DNA of 64,000 nucleotides from Bacteroidota bacterium (GCA_016713765.1 JADJON010000001.1:744001-808000); one strand, 5' to 3'. Numbered from the stretch's first letter, positions 9,326-19,499 are shown. The notes: generated by a model from the letters alone, not told the origin. Numbers and translations are program-made.

Positions 9326-10537
9326 ATGAAAACCCTTCTGAGTTCTCTGCAGTGTTTCAGCTACGCGCTTGCGCTCCTGTCGTTCCTGTTGTTCGGTTGC
9401 GGAAGTGACACGGAGCAGCAAGCCGGCCGACCGACATCGCAGGATTCCGTCACGATGGTCGTTGCGGAGGGCAAGAAGCCGATGCGCCTGGTCACCGACC
9501 GTCCGCCCAACCTCGAAACGCCGATCCGTTACTTCCGCAAAGACTTCACGCCGAACGATGTCTTCTTCGTCCGCTGGCATCTTTCCAATATGCCGACAGC
9601 GGTCAACCCGGATACGTTTCGCCTGCGGATCAGCGGGAACGTGAAAGCTCCGCTGGAACTCTCGCTCGACGAGCTGAAGAATGACTTCGAACAAGTTTCC
9701 GTCAACGCGCTGTGTGTCTGCGCCGGCAACGCCCGCAGTTGCCTGCAACCGCGTGTAGCCGGCGCGCAATGGGTCAACGGCGGGATGGGCAACGCCCGCT
9801 GGACCGGCGTCCGGCTGAAGGATGTGTTGGCCAAAGCCAAAGCGGATGCGAGATCCGTCGCAGTCTCTTTCAACGGCATGGATGATCCGCCACTCGAGAC
9901 CGTTCCCGATTTTGTCAAGTCCTTACCCTTTGCCCGCGCGAACGATGGCGAAGTCATCATCGCCTATGAAATGAACGGTGAGCCCCTGCCCTTGCTCAAC
10001 GGCTATCCGCTCAAGCTGGTCGTTCCCGGATGGTATGCGACGTATTGGGTCGGCATGCTCAACGACATCCGCGTGTATGCCGATACGTTTCACGGGTACT
10101 GGATGGACAAAGCCTACCGTGTTCCCAAAGGCGTGAGCAACGCCAACGAATCGCCCGACTCGCTCGCGAAAGACCTCGAACCGATCAGCCGCATCGCCAT
10201 TCGCTCCATCTTCGTTTCTCCGGAACCGGACAGCGTCCTGACCAAGGGCACGCGCTACGAGATGGAGGGATTGGCCTTCGACGGCGGCAGCGGTATCGCG
10301 CGCGTGGAGATCAGCACCGATGACGGGAAAAGCTGGACCGAAACCCGGCTCGATCCTTCGCTGGGCAATTATTCCTGGCGCCGCTGGCGCTTCCCCTACA
10401 CACCGGCGGCGGCAGGCAAGTTGCGCATGCTGGTGCGGGCCACCGGAGTGTCCGGTGAAACGCAACCGCTCAAACACTGGAACCGCAGCGGCTATGCACG
10501 CAACGAGATTGAATCCCTTGAACTGACGGTACGCTGA
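9326..10537 (+). CDS. Sulfite dehydrogenase-like molybdopterin lipoprotein (SorA-like)
   Basis: 403 residues from the ATG at 9326; the frame is open to 9299 but the upstream residues do not belong to the signal. Signal ends LLFGCGS (lipoprotein). The oxidoreductase molybdopterin-binding domain covers roughly 60-230, with the Mo-ligand cysteine in ALCVCAGNARS, and the Mo-co dimerisation domain covers the C-terminal third (FDGGSGIARVEISTDDGKSW). Family members oxidise sulfite to sulfate and pass electrons to a c-type cytochrome. The next gene encodes one four bases downstream. A lipid anchor rather than a Tat signal is notable, since cofactor-loaded molybdoenzymes are usually Tat exported. SoxC-like sulfane dehydrogenase is an alternative. 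Confidence 0.85.
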   Translation: MKTLLSSLQCFSYALALLSFLLFGCGSDTEQQAGRPTSQDSVTMVVAEGKKPMRLVTDRPPNLETPIRYFRKDFTPNDVFFVRWHLSNMPTAVNPDTFRLRISGNVKAPLELSLDELKNDFEQVSVNALCVCAGNARSCLQPRVAGAQWVNGGMGNARWTGVRLKDVLAKAKADARSVAVSFNGMDDPPLETVPDFVKSLPFARANDGEVIIAYEMNGEPLPLLNGYPLKLVVPGWYATYWVGMLNDIRVYADTFHGYWMDKAYRVPKGVSNANESPDSLAKDLEPISRIAIRSIFVSPEPDSVLTKGTRYEMEGLAFDGGSGIARVEISTDDGKSWTETRLDPSLGNYSWRRWRFPYTPAAAGKLRMLVRATGVSGETQPLKHWNRSGYARNEIESLELTVR

Positions 10538-10541
10538 TCCC

Positions 10542-10883
10542 ATGACAGGCACTTCGCTTCTTCGCTATCCCTTCGCCTTGTTGCTGGTTTTTTATGCCTG
10601 CTCACGACCGGCAGAACCGGCGGCCCGTGTTCGCACCACCGATCCGATTCCGCTTTCAGCAGTACTGACCGAATTACCCGAGCATCCCGACAAAATGCTG
10701 GTGATGGCGAATTGCCTGCCCTGCCATTCGCTCGCCTACATCGCCAACCAACCACCGATGAAACGCGAAGCCTGGAAGAAGACCGTACGCAAGATGATCG
10801 ACGTGTTCGGCGCACCAGTCCCCGATACGGCCGTCGCGGAACGCATTACGGATTACCTTGCTTCGATTCGGGGGAGTGAATAG
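10542..10883 (+). CDS. Monoheme cytochrome c lipoprotein, SorB-like electron acceptor
   Basis: 113 residues with signal LLVFYACSR (lipoprotein) and one heme c site CLPCHS (CxxCH). The sequence around it (MVMANCLPCHSLAYI, then AWKKTVRKMIDVFGAPVP and ITDYLASI) matches small cytochromes paired with SorA-type sulfite dehydrogenases. The gene begins four bases after sorA stop and is certainly cotranscribed. It would accept electrons from the molybdenum centre in the periplasm and hand them to the respiratory chain. Confidence 0.86.
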   Translation: MTGTSLLRYPFALLLVFYACSRPAEPAARVRTTDPIPLSAVLTELPEHPDKMLVMANCLPCHSLAYIANQPPMKREAWKKTVRKMIDVFGAPVPDTAVAERITDYLASIRGSE

Positions 10884-11016
10884 GAGCAACGAAGGACTTG
10901 GTAGCGTTGATCGTCAGTCAGCGATTATACAAAGAATCGACTCTGACCGATTTGAGTTCGAAGTAAATGCCACGATCTCGCAACCAGGAAATTTAATAAA
11001 CAAGTCAGCGTCTCTT

Positions 11017-12534
11017 TCAATACGACTGAAGAATGACTTTTCCTGTGAGCTTCTCCCGCTCCGTCACCACCGTCACAAAGTAAATCCCCGCCGCCCGGTT
11101 GTGCAGGGCGATGTTCTTGCTTAAATAGCCGGAGAGCAAAATGACGGACTCCTCGACCAGTATCTTGCCGGAGATGTCGGACACAAAGATCCTGGCTCGC
11201 TTTCCTTCCAGCTTGCTGGCGTTGACCACGATGCTCTCCCAGGCTGAATGATAGTAAACGCTCAGGGCCGGTGTGGGAGCGGCGGTTTCCTGGAGTGCGG
11301 TTTGGATCGTGTCGCAGGGGCTGCCGGCCAGCGGGCCCAGATCGTAGTTGGGGTTGTTGGGCAAACCCCAGTAGGTCCGCTTGCCGCCCAGGTAGAAACT
11401 ATAGGGCTGAAAATCGCAGGCCGCCGCACCGCCCCGCTGATCGGGTTGGTTGATGACCGACAGGCTCATGTTCTCCGGGTAATAATCCGTACTGTCGTAG
11501 GGATAGCCGGTTTTCTGGGCGGCCACGTAGATCTTGTTGTCCGGAGCCAGGCGGACCGCTCCGATGGTCATGGGGTAGGTCTGTTGCCAGATCAGGGTCC
11601 TAGAGGCATACACATTGGTCGCCGTGAGCGGAAACTGGTACAAATAAATCTGCGTCGTGTCCAGGGAAGAGAAATACGGCGCGCAGCTTACATACAGCAG
11701 GGAGTCGTTAGGGGAAAAACAACAGTCCAGGAAATAAGGCTGTGTTCCTGCAGGGAACTCGGCATGAATGGTTTGGTCCAGGGTGATACTGCCGGTGCAG
11801 CGATCGAAACTGTAAATGGCCAGCAAGCCATTCAAATTACTGAATGCGAACTTCGTGCCGTCTGAATTAAAACGCAAATCTCCGCCATTGGAAGAGTGAA
11901 GCGGCCCTAGGCTGTCAACATGGTCCAACTGCACACCATTGGCATCGATCGAATAGACATAGAAATTATTATTGGAAGGAGGGGCCGACCGATATATTAT
12001 CCACCAATCCCTGCCATTTCCATGTTTCACAGCTTGTATGCAATCAGTGGCAATATCATTCCGTAGTTGATTGTTTTTCGAAATCACCGCACCACGACCG
12101 CTGTCTAAGGTCTTATCAACCAGAGAAAAGTATAAGCCATACTGTCCGGTTACGCCAATGTGAAAAACATAATACTGATCAGGATTTTCCGGACTGGGAA
12201 CGATAACCATTTCATGATACCACACTTCACAATTCAAGGAGTCTCCATTCAACATTTGTTCATGTCGATTGTTGTAAATGATAGCTTTCAATACTCCATT
12301 ATTTAAATATCTAATGTCAGGTGAGCCGGAATAAAAAAGCAAATTCCCGAGACTATCACTAATGGAGGCTGCTGTTCCTTTAGTATTGATTCCGCTTTGA
12401 AAGACGACAGGAGAGAGTCTATTGCGAAAGTCAATCCCTGCACTGTCCCCAAAACACCATATCGTATTTTTACCTTGTCCACTTGCAAGGAAACTGGAAA
12501 GTGAAAGCATAACTAGTATGGCAATGCTCCTCAT
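11017..12534 (-). CDS. T9SS type-A cargo, propeller-like, hypothetical
   Basis: 505 residues. Signal peptide 1-20 (ends FLASGQG). The body repeats blades typical of a beta-propeller (NNGVLKAIIYNNRHEQML, GGDLRFNSDGTKFAFSNLNG, AVRLAPDNKIYVAAQKTG). The C-terminal ~80 residues form a T9SS type-A sorting domain: SDISGKILVEESV, GIYFVTVVTEREKLTGKVILQ. It is therefore exported across the outer membrane and attached or released at the surface. Similar propellers occur in Bacteroidota proteins with kelch/WD-like repeats that often carry a fibronectin or PKD partner. Its start codon overlaps the stop of the upstream 1540-residue gene by four bases, so the two are translationally coupled. Confidence 0.83.
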   Translation of the reverse strand: MRSIAILVMLSLSSFLASGQGKNTIWCFGDSAGIDFRNRLSPVVFQSGINTKGTAASISDSLGNLLFYSGSPDIRYLNNGVLKAIIYNNRHEQMLNGDSLNCEVWYHEMVIVPSPENPDQYYVFHIGVTGQYGLYFSLVDKTLDSGRGAVISKNNQLRNDIATDCIQAVKHGNGRDWWIIYRSAPPSNNNFYVYSIDANGVQLDHVDSLGPLHSSNGGDLRFNSDGTKFAFSNLNGLLAIYSFDRCTGSITLDQTIHAEFPAGTQPYFLDCCFSPNDSLLYVSCAPYFSSLDTTQIYLYQFPLTATNVYASRTLIWQQTYPMTIGAVRLAPDNKIYVAAQKTGYPYDSTDYYPENMSLSVINQPDQRGGAAACDFQPYSFYLGGKRTYWGLPNNPNYDLGPLAGSPCDTIQTALQETAAPTPALSVYYHSAWESIVVNASKLEGKRARIFVSDISGKILVEESVILLSGYLSKNIALHNRAAGIYFVTVVTEREKLTGKVILQSY

Positions 12535-15500
12535 TTTTGAAGGATCAATTTATTGTATGAAACAAGCTCATTGTCGCAGTAGATTTTTAACAAATAAGTA
12601 CCGGACTTTAAACCGCTCAAGTCTTCCTCCCAAATTGCTTCATTCTGATTCAAGCTGGTGCTTAGTAGCAAACGATCTTGTAAATCATTGACCTCAATTC
12701 TACAGGAACCAAAGTCTGCTAGATCCTTTGATATTATAATTTTCCCACTTGAAGGGTTGGGATAGAGTACTAGTTCAGGATCGGGAACGTCAGTCAGATT
12801 GTTGAGCTGGCGAAGTAGCGGCCCCGTCAACTCGTCATCATACTCGACATCTATAATGGCTCTGGCTATGAATACTGCCGGGCCTCCTTCAAAAGCCAAC
12901 TGACTGGAAATGTTATCAAGAAGTACGGTGTCGCTACTGGAAAGGGGAAGTTCGGTTTGAATCTTCTCCACCAAATAGAGTACATCTTTAAAATTCTGCT
13001 CAATCGTGTTATCCGGTTGAAGGCTGATCAACTTTGTAATAGCCTGCAAGTAATTCTCGGTGTTTAACGCGTTCAGAATGGCTTCGATTTCCCCAACATT
13101 TCTTAGTTTCAGGTCGTCGAAAAATTGCTGGCGCTGCTGATCGGTAGGCAATCCCTGATTCATCAGCATTGAATCTTTCGAAAGTAAATGGAATGCATAC
13201 TTATCAGCGAACCATTTGTTTTCAGAGTTGAAAACAAGAAAGACTATCGAATCATTAATAATCTGTTCGGCAATTTCTGAGAACAATTGAGGAAGGGTAT
13301 CCGGGACACTACATGGGGACAATCCGGTAATGCTCTGGATGCTTTGGACAATGAAATTATTTCCAGGGCTGAACTTATTATTCGGGTCATTTTGGGTGTA
13401 CCGATGGTAAAATTTTAAGAATAATCCATTAGCGGTACTGCCGACAACCCTATTTGCCAGCGGGATATTCCGCCACATATTATCCTGCGGCGCATTCACA
13501 TCGCCTTGCTGGGGAATCGTAATGTTGAACACGTCTAACCCTCTGGCACAATTCCACAGGTCATTTCCGCAAAGGCTGGTGAGGTCACAGAAGTTCAGGC
13601 CGTTGATGCCGCTGCCAAGATTCAAGAGGTAGTTGTTGCGGATGGAGCATCCCGTGGAGCTTTCAAACCGGATACCGCGTGCCAATGTCGGGTCGGTGAC
13701 CGGGCTGGTGGTCACGACGCTGTCGTCGGTGATGGTACAGTTCGAACTGTTCACCAGCCAGATTCCGTATTGCCGGGTGGTGCTGCCGGCGCCTTTGAGT
13801 TGTATAAAATTGGTGTTGATGTCCACTTCCTCACAGCCATTCAGGTAAATGCCCTTGAGCTGATCCATCATGTGGTTATTGGAGACGGATGCTGTCGTAA
13901 CTCCGGGCAGCCGGTTTTGCAGTTTTATCGACCAATTGACAGCTGCGTTGTATAAGGGCGAAGTGTTGAGGTTAGACGGGCTCGAAAATGTATTGTCACG
14001 GATAGTCGTGCTGCTGGCCAGGCGGGGCTCTGAAACGGTAATGCCGTTGAGGTAGTGGGTGATCGAGTTATCGTGAATGTTCACATCTACAGCGACCGGA
14101 TTTACAACAGAAACCGCAGCATATCGCAAGGAGTCAAAGGATGATCCGGAAACGGTGGTTTGGATGCTGTTCCTGGCTTGTACTCCGTACCCGCAATCGG
14201 TAAAACTACTGCCTTGTATTGTAAGGGAGACCGGGCTGCCGGATTGGTTCAGCGAGTAGATTCCAAAACCATCGTTTTCCCAGGTGTAGGATGCCGCTCT
14301 TGCATTGCCGTAGGCATAAGCATGGCGGCGCATATGGCGGAAGGCACAGGCCTGCAGGGTGATCGAACTGTTTTCTGAACGGACACCGTAATAGAGATGC
14401 CGGAACTGGTTGGCATTAATCGTCCAACCGTTCAAGCCGGATGTTTCAATCCCGCTGTAGGCATATCCGCCATCTTTTGTCTGAGCAGGAAGGCCATTGC
14501 CGTCTTCACAGGTAAAGGTACAGCCGCTGACCACCGAGCTCAGCGCAGCTCCGGAGCCGTAGAGGACAATCGACTGCCGGTTTCTGTTAAAGACCGAATT
14601 GGTGACTGAGATCCGGGAACCGGCAGAATCGGCAATCGCCATTTGTGCATCTTCTATCGTATCGCCGCTCAGGATGAGCAAGCCGGTGCTGTCCGCAAAG
14701 GAAATCCCGCCCCACAGGGCATTGCAGGCAGAAAGCCGGCTGTTCTGAATGGTCAGCGTCCTGCCCGGGGAGATGAGGATGCGGGAGTTGTCACCCATCA
14801 ACAGGCTGGAGTTGGTAATGGTGAAGTTAGTATTTACAACCAAATCCCCGGCGATACTGATCGTCCGGCCGGTCCAATTGGTAAAATGCGAGGTGCTGTC
14901 GCTGCCCAGGATCGTGGTATCCTGCGCAGGACAACACTGGTAAAGCCGGATGGTCGCCGTGTCATACCCATCGCAGCCCGAAGCGCTGATCATGTGCACG
15001 GAGATTTGAAAACTGGAATCCGACACCGGATGGACGTTGTAGTTGCCATAGGTGGTCGTGAAGCTGCCATTGTAGTTCCACTCGTACAGGCAACCCAGGC
15101 AGTACTGTGTGGGGGTTAAAAGAAAAGAATCCTGTGCACAGATGGTACGGGTGCCATCCAGGGTGCTGATGTGCGGATTGGCCGTAAATCCGACAATCGG
15201 TACGCTGAAACTCTTATAGCTGGTCTGCTGGCATTGGTTGGACTGTGTCACGGTGACATAATATCGATACCCGCCTGCCGCGCTTGCAATGATGGAGGCG
15301 GTTGTGTCTCCGGTAATCCAGGAGAAACGGGCTCCCGGAGAGGTGACCCGGATCTCTGCCGAATCGCTGTTGTAGCAACTGGTGGTAAATGCGATAGCAG
15401 GGTTGGGAAGCACATTCACCGCAATGGAATTGCTGCTGCCGCTGCAGGTCCCGTTGCCCGTGATCAGACACTGATATGTTCCGGCTTGATTGGCGATGAT

Positions 15501-17153
15501 GGTGCTGGCGTTGCTGACTGCAATGGGAAGGCCATTCCTGAGCCAGGAGAAGGCCGTCCCGCCCGAGGCCTGTAGCACAACATTGCCGCCCTGGCAGAAT
15601 GTCGTGGGCGATGTGGCAGAGATGGAAGGGCCATTGAGGACAATAACACTGTCTGCAAAAGAATAAGAGCATCCGCCATAGTTCAGGGTCAACACCACCC
15701 GATAAGGTGAACCGTTCCGGCTGAGGTAGTGGGAGGGCAATTGAAGGTTGGTTTGCGTTAGTGGGTAATTGCCGGTTCTTCCCGTATCGGAAGCAACAAG
15801 GGTTTGGGCATTGTCAAATATGCTGAGTTCATAGGTTATGTCCTGTTCCAGCGGACCCTGATAGGTAAACCGCAGGCTGTCACCCGATGAGCCGTTGGTG
15901 CAAAGCGGTGAGTTGGTCCTGAACAGGCGGGGGTTCTTCAGGGAGTCCACCATGAAGTAGGACTGGAAGTACACAAAACCACCCGGCTCAAGGGAGTTGT
16001 CGGAAGCCGAACCGAAATTGGTCCCATTCTCCACCCGCCAACGATCATAGAAATCCCGTTCCTCCACGAAGATGTTATTGAAGTATTTATTCCTCAGCCA
16101 AATGCCCAGGTAATCGATGTACCCGCTCATGGGAAAAGTCTCTGTGGATATATACGGGTGATAGTCGGTGCCTCCGATGGTAAGCGAATCCGCATAAGCC
16201 CGTATCTGACCGCCATAATTGGTATAACAGCCATCCGGTGTCGCTCCGTAATGGACCGCCATTATTCTGTCGGCAAGCCGCGGGAGCGTTCCATCTGCTG
16301 TTCCGTCGAGTTGACGTATGATCGCCTGTTGAGTAGTATCAACTCCTCCGCCAAAGGAGGATCTTACGTAAACGGATGTCCGCAAAGGATGAGTGTGCGT
16401 GGCATTGTAATTCGCTTCCAGGGTTCGCATGTGTTGCAGATCCTGGAGTGATGTTGGGAAGTTCCCTCCCGTATTCCACCATTCGTTCTCATAGCAGAGA
16501 TAATCAAAGTAGTAGTTGCACACACCGCTCTGACGAAACAAGACATCGTAAAAGAACTTCATCAGCATGGCGCGTGGTAGCAGGGAGTCGCCCTGATAAA
16601 AGGTATTTGTCAGCAGGAAATGCAAGGCGCTGTCGCTTTGTGCAATACTCGCTCCCAGGGCACTGTCAAGTGTCAGGCCGGGTGAATACTGAATGCGCTG
16701 CCGTGCAATAGAGGTATCCGATGTCACGTCGAAAAAGAACGAGTCGATACCGCCAGCCACCCCGATCTCTGTTATGCAGTATTGATTCCTTGCCTTGTTC
16801 ATGAAATTGCAAAGCAACTCAACCAGTTTGACTCCGTTCACATCCGAATTAGGCGTGTCGTTGTACCGGAACACCGGATACAGGTCGTAGAGCGACAAAG
16901 AAGTAATATGATGCTCTCTGGCGTATTCCAACAGCGAGTCCTCCCGTGCACTATTGCCTAGCACGGAAAAGTCGAGGTTCAGTTTAGGGTATCCGTCATT
17001 CAACGACTTCGGGGTGAAGCTTGCGAAATTCCCGCACAGCATACCCCGGTTTGGGTCATGTGCCTGACTGCTGGCATCAACAGGAATACACAGTAACAGT
17101 AAAAGCAATCGCAAAAATGAATTGAAACCGGAGGTAAGTTGGAGTGAATGCAT
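12531..17153 (-). CDS. Large T9SS cargo: unknown N-domain, Ig-like region, parallel beta-helix, sorting domain
   Basis: 1540 residues. Signal peptide about 1-30. Residues ~35-430 form an unassigned domain with the flavour of a TIM-barrel glycosidase (ITSLSLYDLYPVF, YYFDYLCYENEWW, RIMAVHYGATPDG), but no catalytic pair could be proved. Residues ~510-700 contain Ig/PKD-like repeats (TFCQGGNVVLQASGG). Residues ~740-1200 are a right-handed parallel beta-helix of the NosD/CASH type with many NN.I.., SNCTITDD and CSIRNNYLLN turns. The last ~85 residues (LVLYPNPSSGKIIIS ... GTYLLKIYC) are a type-A CTD. The gene is AT-richer than its neighbours, as is common for surface proteins. Confidence 0.85.
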   Translation of the reverse strand: MHSLQLTSGFNSFLRLLLLLLCIPVDASSQAHDPNRGMLCGNFASFTPKSLNDGYPKLNLDFSVLGNSAREDSLLEYAREHHITSLSLYDLYPVFRYNDTPNSDVNGVKLVELLCNFMNKARNQYCITEIGVAGGIDSFFFDVTSDTSIARQRIQYSPGLTLDSALGASIAQSDSALHFLLTNTFYQGDSLLPRAMLMKFFYDVLFRQSGVCNYYFDYLCYENEWWNTGGNFPTSLQDLQHMRTLEANYNATHTHPLRTSVYVRSSFGGGVDTTQQAIIRQLDGTADGTLPRLADRIMAVHYGATPDGCYTNYGGQIRAYADSLTIGGTDYHPYISTETFPMSGYIDYLGIWLRNKYFNNIFVEERDFYDRWRVENGTNFGSASDNSLEPGGFVYFQSYFMVDSLKNPRLFRTNSPLCTNGSSGDSLRFTYQGPLEQDITYELSIFDNAQTLVASDTGRTGNYPLTQTNLQLPSHYLSRNGSPYRVVLTLNYGGCSYSFADSVIVLNGPSISATSPTTFCQGGNVVLQASGGTAFSWLRNGLPIAVSNASTIIANQAGTYQCLITGNGTCSGSSNSIAVNVLPNPAIAFTTSCYNSDSAEIRVTSPGARFSWITGDTTASIIASAAGGYRYYVTVTQSNQCQQTSYKSFSVPIVGFTANPHISTLDGTRTICAQDSFLLTPTQYCLGCLYEWNYNGSFTTTYGNYNVHPVSDSSFQISVHMISASGCDGYDTATIRLYQCCPAQDTTILGSDSTSHFTNWTGRTISIAGDLVVNTNFTITNSSLLMGDNSRILISPGRTLTIQNSRLSACNALWGGISFADSTGLLILSGDTIEDAQMAIADSAGSRISVTNSVFNRNRQSIVLYGSGAALSSVVSGCTFTCEDGNGLPAQTKDGGYAYSGIETSGLNGWTINANQFRHLYYGVRSENSSITLQACAFRHMRRHAYAYGNARAASYTWENDGFGIYSLNQSGSPVSLTIQGSSFTDCGYGVQARNSIQTTVSGSSFDSLRYAAVSVVNPVAVDVNIHDNSITHYLNGITVSEPRLASSTTIRDNTFSSPSNLNTSPLYNAAVNWSIKLQNRLPGVTTASVSNNHMMDQLKGIYLNGCEEVDINTNFIQLKGAGSTTRQYGIWLVNSSNCTITDDSVVTTSPVTDPTLARGIRFESSTGCSIRNNYLLNLGSGINGLNFCDLTSLCGNDLWNCARGLDVFNITIPQQGDVNAPQDNMWRNIPLANRVVGSTANGLFLKFYHRYTQNDPNNKFSPGNNFIVQSIQSITGLSPCSVPDTLPQLFSEIAEQIINDSIVFLVFNSENKWFADKYAFHLLSKDSMLMNQGLPTDQQRQQFFDDLKLRNVGEIEAILNALNTENYLQAITKLISLQPDNTIEQNFKDVLYLVEKIQTELPLSSSDTVLLDNISSQLAFEGGPAVFIARAIIDVEYDDELTGPLLRQLNNLTDVPDPELVLYPNPSSGKIIISKDLADFGSCRIEVNDLQDRLLLSTSLNQNEAIWEEDLSGLKSGTYLLKIYCDNELVSYNKLILQK

Positions 17154-17579
17154 TTTGATGAAAATTTTGAGTTTGTTAGTTCAATGTAGAAAATAAATTG
17201 ACTTGACCCAATCACTTTTCAATCAAGGGTAATGCTTATTAAAACGAGACGAGGAGTTAGCCCTTGGCTCCACTTCCATTCCGTTAAAACCCTGGAACAA
17301 TTAATTTGACTTACTTCAAATCGGGACGAATGAACTTCGGTCTGCTGAACAATTCCCCTTACTGGCTGTTTCAGATAGCTGTTGGAGAAAATGAATCCTG
17401 CAGCCATCACCCTCGTCCAGTTATCGTCCGGCCCTACAATAGGCGCCCCGAAAGCTCCGTTTACTGCCGGTCGGCACCCGCAGGTTCATGCCTTTCGTCC
17501 ATCCGGTAAGCAGCCTGCAACCCGCTCCAAACAAGGACTTTCCCCGAATTTTCCTATCTTTGTAGTTCCCCCTCAAAAA
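17154..17579. other. Divergent intergenic region between cargo gene and dxs
   Basis: About 425 bases. A -7 element TATCTTTG at 17555-17562 fits the dxs start at 17580. The dxs frame stays open upstream to 17382, but those residues do not resemble Dxs. No RNA gene or small protein with clear features was found. Confidence 0.6.
17555..17562 (+). promoter_or_regulatory. Bacteroidota -7 element for dxs (TATCTTTG)
   Basis: Exact TAnnTTTG match 18 bases before the chosen ATG. It argues that translation begins at 17580 rather than at the upstream in-frame ATG. Confidence 0.7.
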
Positions 17580-19499
17580 ATGGACGGAAAACCAGGTAAT
17601 TTACTGAAAACCATCACTTTCCCCGAGGATTTGCGCAAGCTCCCGGAGAAGGACCTGGATCAGGTGACCCGAGAATTGCGGGATTATATCATCGACGTGG
17701 TTTCCGTGAACGGAGGTCATTTTGGCGCCTCCCTCGGGGTCGTCGAACTTACCGTCGCCCTTCATTACGTCTTCAATACTCCCCATGACCAACTGGTCTG
17801 GGACGTCGGCCACCAGGCTTACGGCCACAAGATCCTGACCGGTCGCCGCGAGGTGTTTCATACCAACCGGATCTACAAAGGCATCAGCGGTTTTCCGAAA
17901 CGTTCGGAAAGTCCGTACGACACCTTCGGCGTCGGCCATTCATCTACGTCCATCTCGGCCGCCCTCGGCATGGCCGTGGCGTCGCGCCTGAAAGGGGAGA
18001 AAGACCGTCAGCACATCGCCGTCATCGGCGACGGCGCCATGACCGCCGGCATGGCCTTCGAAGCGCTCAACCACGCGGGTGTGGAGAACAGCAACGTGCT
18101 GGTCATTCTCAACGACAACTGCATGAGCATCGACCCCAACGTGGGCGCGCTCAAGGAATACCTCACCGACATCACCACTTCCCATGCCTACAACAAGGTG
18201 AAGGACGAGGTGTGGAAGATGCTCGGCAAGATCAGCAAGTTCGGACCCAACGCGCAGGAAGTCGTCTCCAAAGTGGAGAACGCGATCAAGACGACGCTGC
18301 TGAAGCAAAGCAATCTGTTCGAATCCCTCCGCTTCCGGTACTTCGGTCCGGTCGACGGCCACGATGTGCACCGACTTGTGAAGGTGATGCGCGATCTGCG
18401 CGACATCCCCGGCCCCAAGATCCTCCATTGCCTCACGGTGAAAGGGAAGGGCTACGAACTCGCCGAGAAGGACCAGACCAAGTGGCATGCACCGGGTCTG
18501 TTCGATAAGATCACCGGCGAGATCTTCAAGCCGACGAACGATAAACCCCAGCCGCCCAAATACCAGGACGTGTTCGGACATACCATCGTCGAACTGGCGG
18601 AGAAGAACCCGAAGATCGTCGGGGTGACCCCGGCCATGCCCTCCGGCTGTTCGCTCAACATCATGATGAAAGCGATGCCGGAACGCGCGTTCGACGTGGG
18701 CATCGCCGAGCAACACGCCGTTACGTTCTCCGCCGGCATGGCGACCCAGGGACTCGTCCCCTTCTGCAACATCTACTCTTCGTTCATGCAGCGTGCCTAC
18801 GACCAGGTCGTACACGACGCTGCCTTGCAGAAACTCAAGGTCATTTTCTGCCTCGACCGTGGCGGACTCGCCGGTGCCGACGGGCCCACGCACCACGGCG
18901 CGTTCGACCTCGCCTACTTCCGCTGCATCCCCAACATGATCGTCAGCGCCCCGATGAACGAAGAAGAATTGCGCAACCTGATGTACACCGCGCAGCTCGA
19001 CGAAACACCGGGTCCGTTCTCGATCCGTTACCCGCGCGGCAACGGTGTCATGGTCGACTGGCGCAAGCCGTTCCAGAAAGTACCCGTCGGTAAAGGTCGA
19101 AAGGTCCGCGATGGCGAAGAGGTCGCCATCCTCACCATCGGCCATCCGGGCAACTTCGCCGTGAAGGCCTGCGAGGAACTCGACCGCGAAGGATTCCATC
19201 CGGCGCACTACGACATGCGCTACGTGAAGCCGCTCGACGAAGAATTACTCCACGAGATTTTCTCCCGATTTAAAAAGATCGTGACCGTTGAAGACGGTTG
19301 CCTCATGGGCGGGTTCGGCAGCGCCGTCGCCGAATTCATGATCACCCACAACTACCAGGCATCCATCACCCGCCTCGGCATCCCCGACGAGTTCATCGAA
19401 CACGGTGAACAAAAGGAGCTGTGGAACGAGTGCGGCTTCGATAGCGAGGCCATCAAAAAGGCGGTCCGTCAGACCGTCGGTGAAGGCATTTACGCCTGA
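17580..19499 (+). CDS. dxs: 1-deoxy-D-xylulose-5-phosphate synthase
   Basis: 639 residues, the usual Dxs length. The thiamine diphosphate site is seen in VIGDGAMTAGMAFEALNHAG followed by NDNCMSIDPNVG. The early loop VNGGHFGASLGVVELTVALH contains the conserved GHxxxSLG-type motif. The middle domain has VGIAEQHAVTFSAGMA and CLDRGGLAGADGPTHHG; the C-terminal transketolase domain ends DGCLMGGFGSAVAEF. It condenses pyruvate with glyceraldehyde 3-phosphate at the head of the MEP isoprenoid pathway. Monocistronic, with its own promoter. Confidence 0.97.
   Translation: MDGKPGNLLKTITFPEDLRKLPEKDLDQVTRELRDYIIDVVSVNGGHFGASLGVVELTVALHYVFNTPHDQLVWDVGHQAYGHKILTGRREVFHTNRIYKGISGFPKRSESPYDTFGVGHSSTSISAALGMAVASRLKGEKDRQHIAVIGDGAMTAGMAFEALNHAGVENSNVLVILNDNCMSIDPNVGALKEYLTDITTSHAYNKVKDEVWKMLGKISKFGPNAQEVVSKVENAIKTTLLKQSNLFESLRFRYFGPVDGHDVHRLVKVMRDLRDIPGPKILHCLTVKGKGYELAEKDQTKWHAPGLFDKITGEIFKPTNDKPQPPKYQDVFGHTIVELAEKNPKIVGVTPAMPSGCSLNIMMKAMPERAFDVGIAEQHAVTFSAGMATQGLVPFCNIYSSFMQRAYDQVVHDAALQKLKVIFCLDRGGLAGADGPTHHGAFDLAYFRCIPNMIVSAPMNEEELRNLMYTAQLDETPGPFSIRYPRGNGVMVDWRKPFQKVPVGKGRKVRDGEEVAILTIGHPGNFAVKACEELDREGFHPAHYDMRYVKPLDEELLHEIFSRFKKIVTVEDGCLMGGFGSAVAEFMITHNYQASITRLGIPDEFIEHGEQKELWNECGFDSEAIKKAVRQTVGEGIYA

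Noticed and set aside
17382..17579. Extended N-terminus of Dxs
   Set aside because: The extra 66 residues do not resemble Dxs and a perfect -7 element lies just before 17580.
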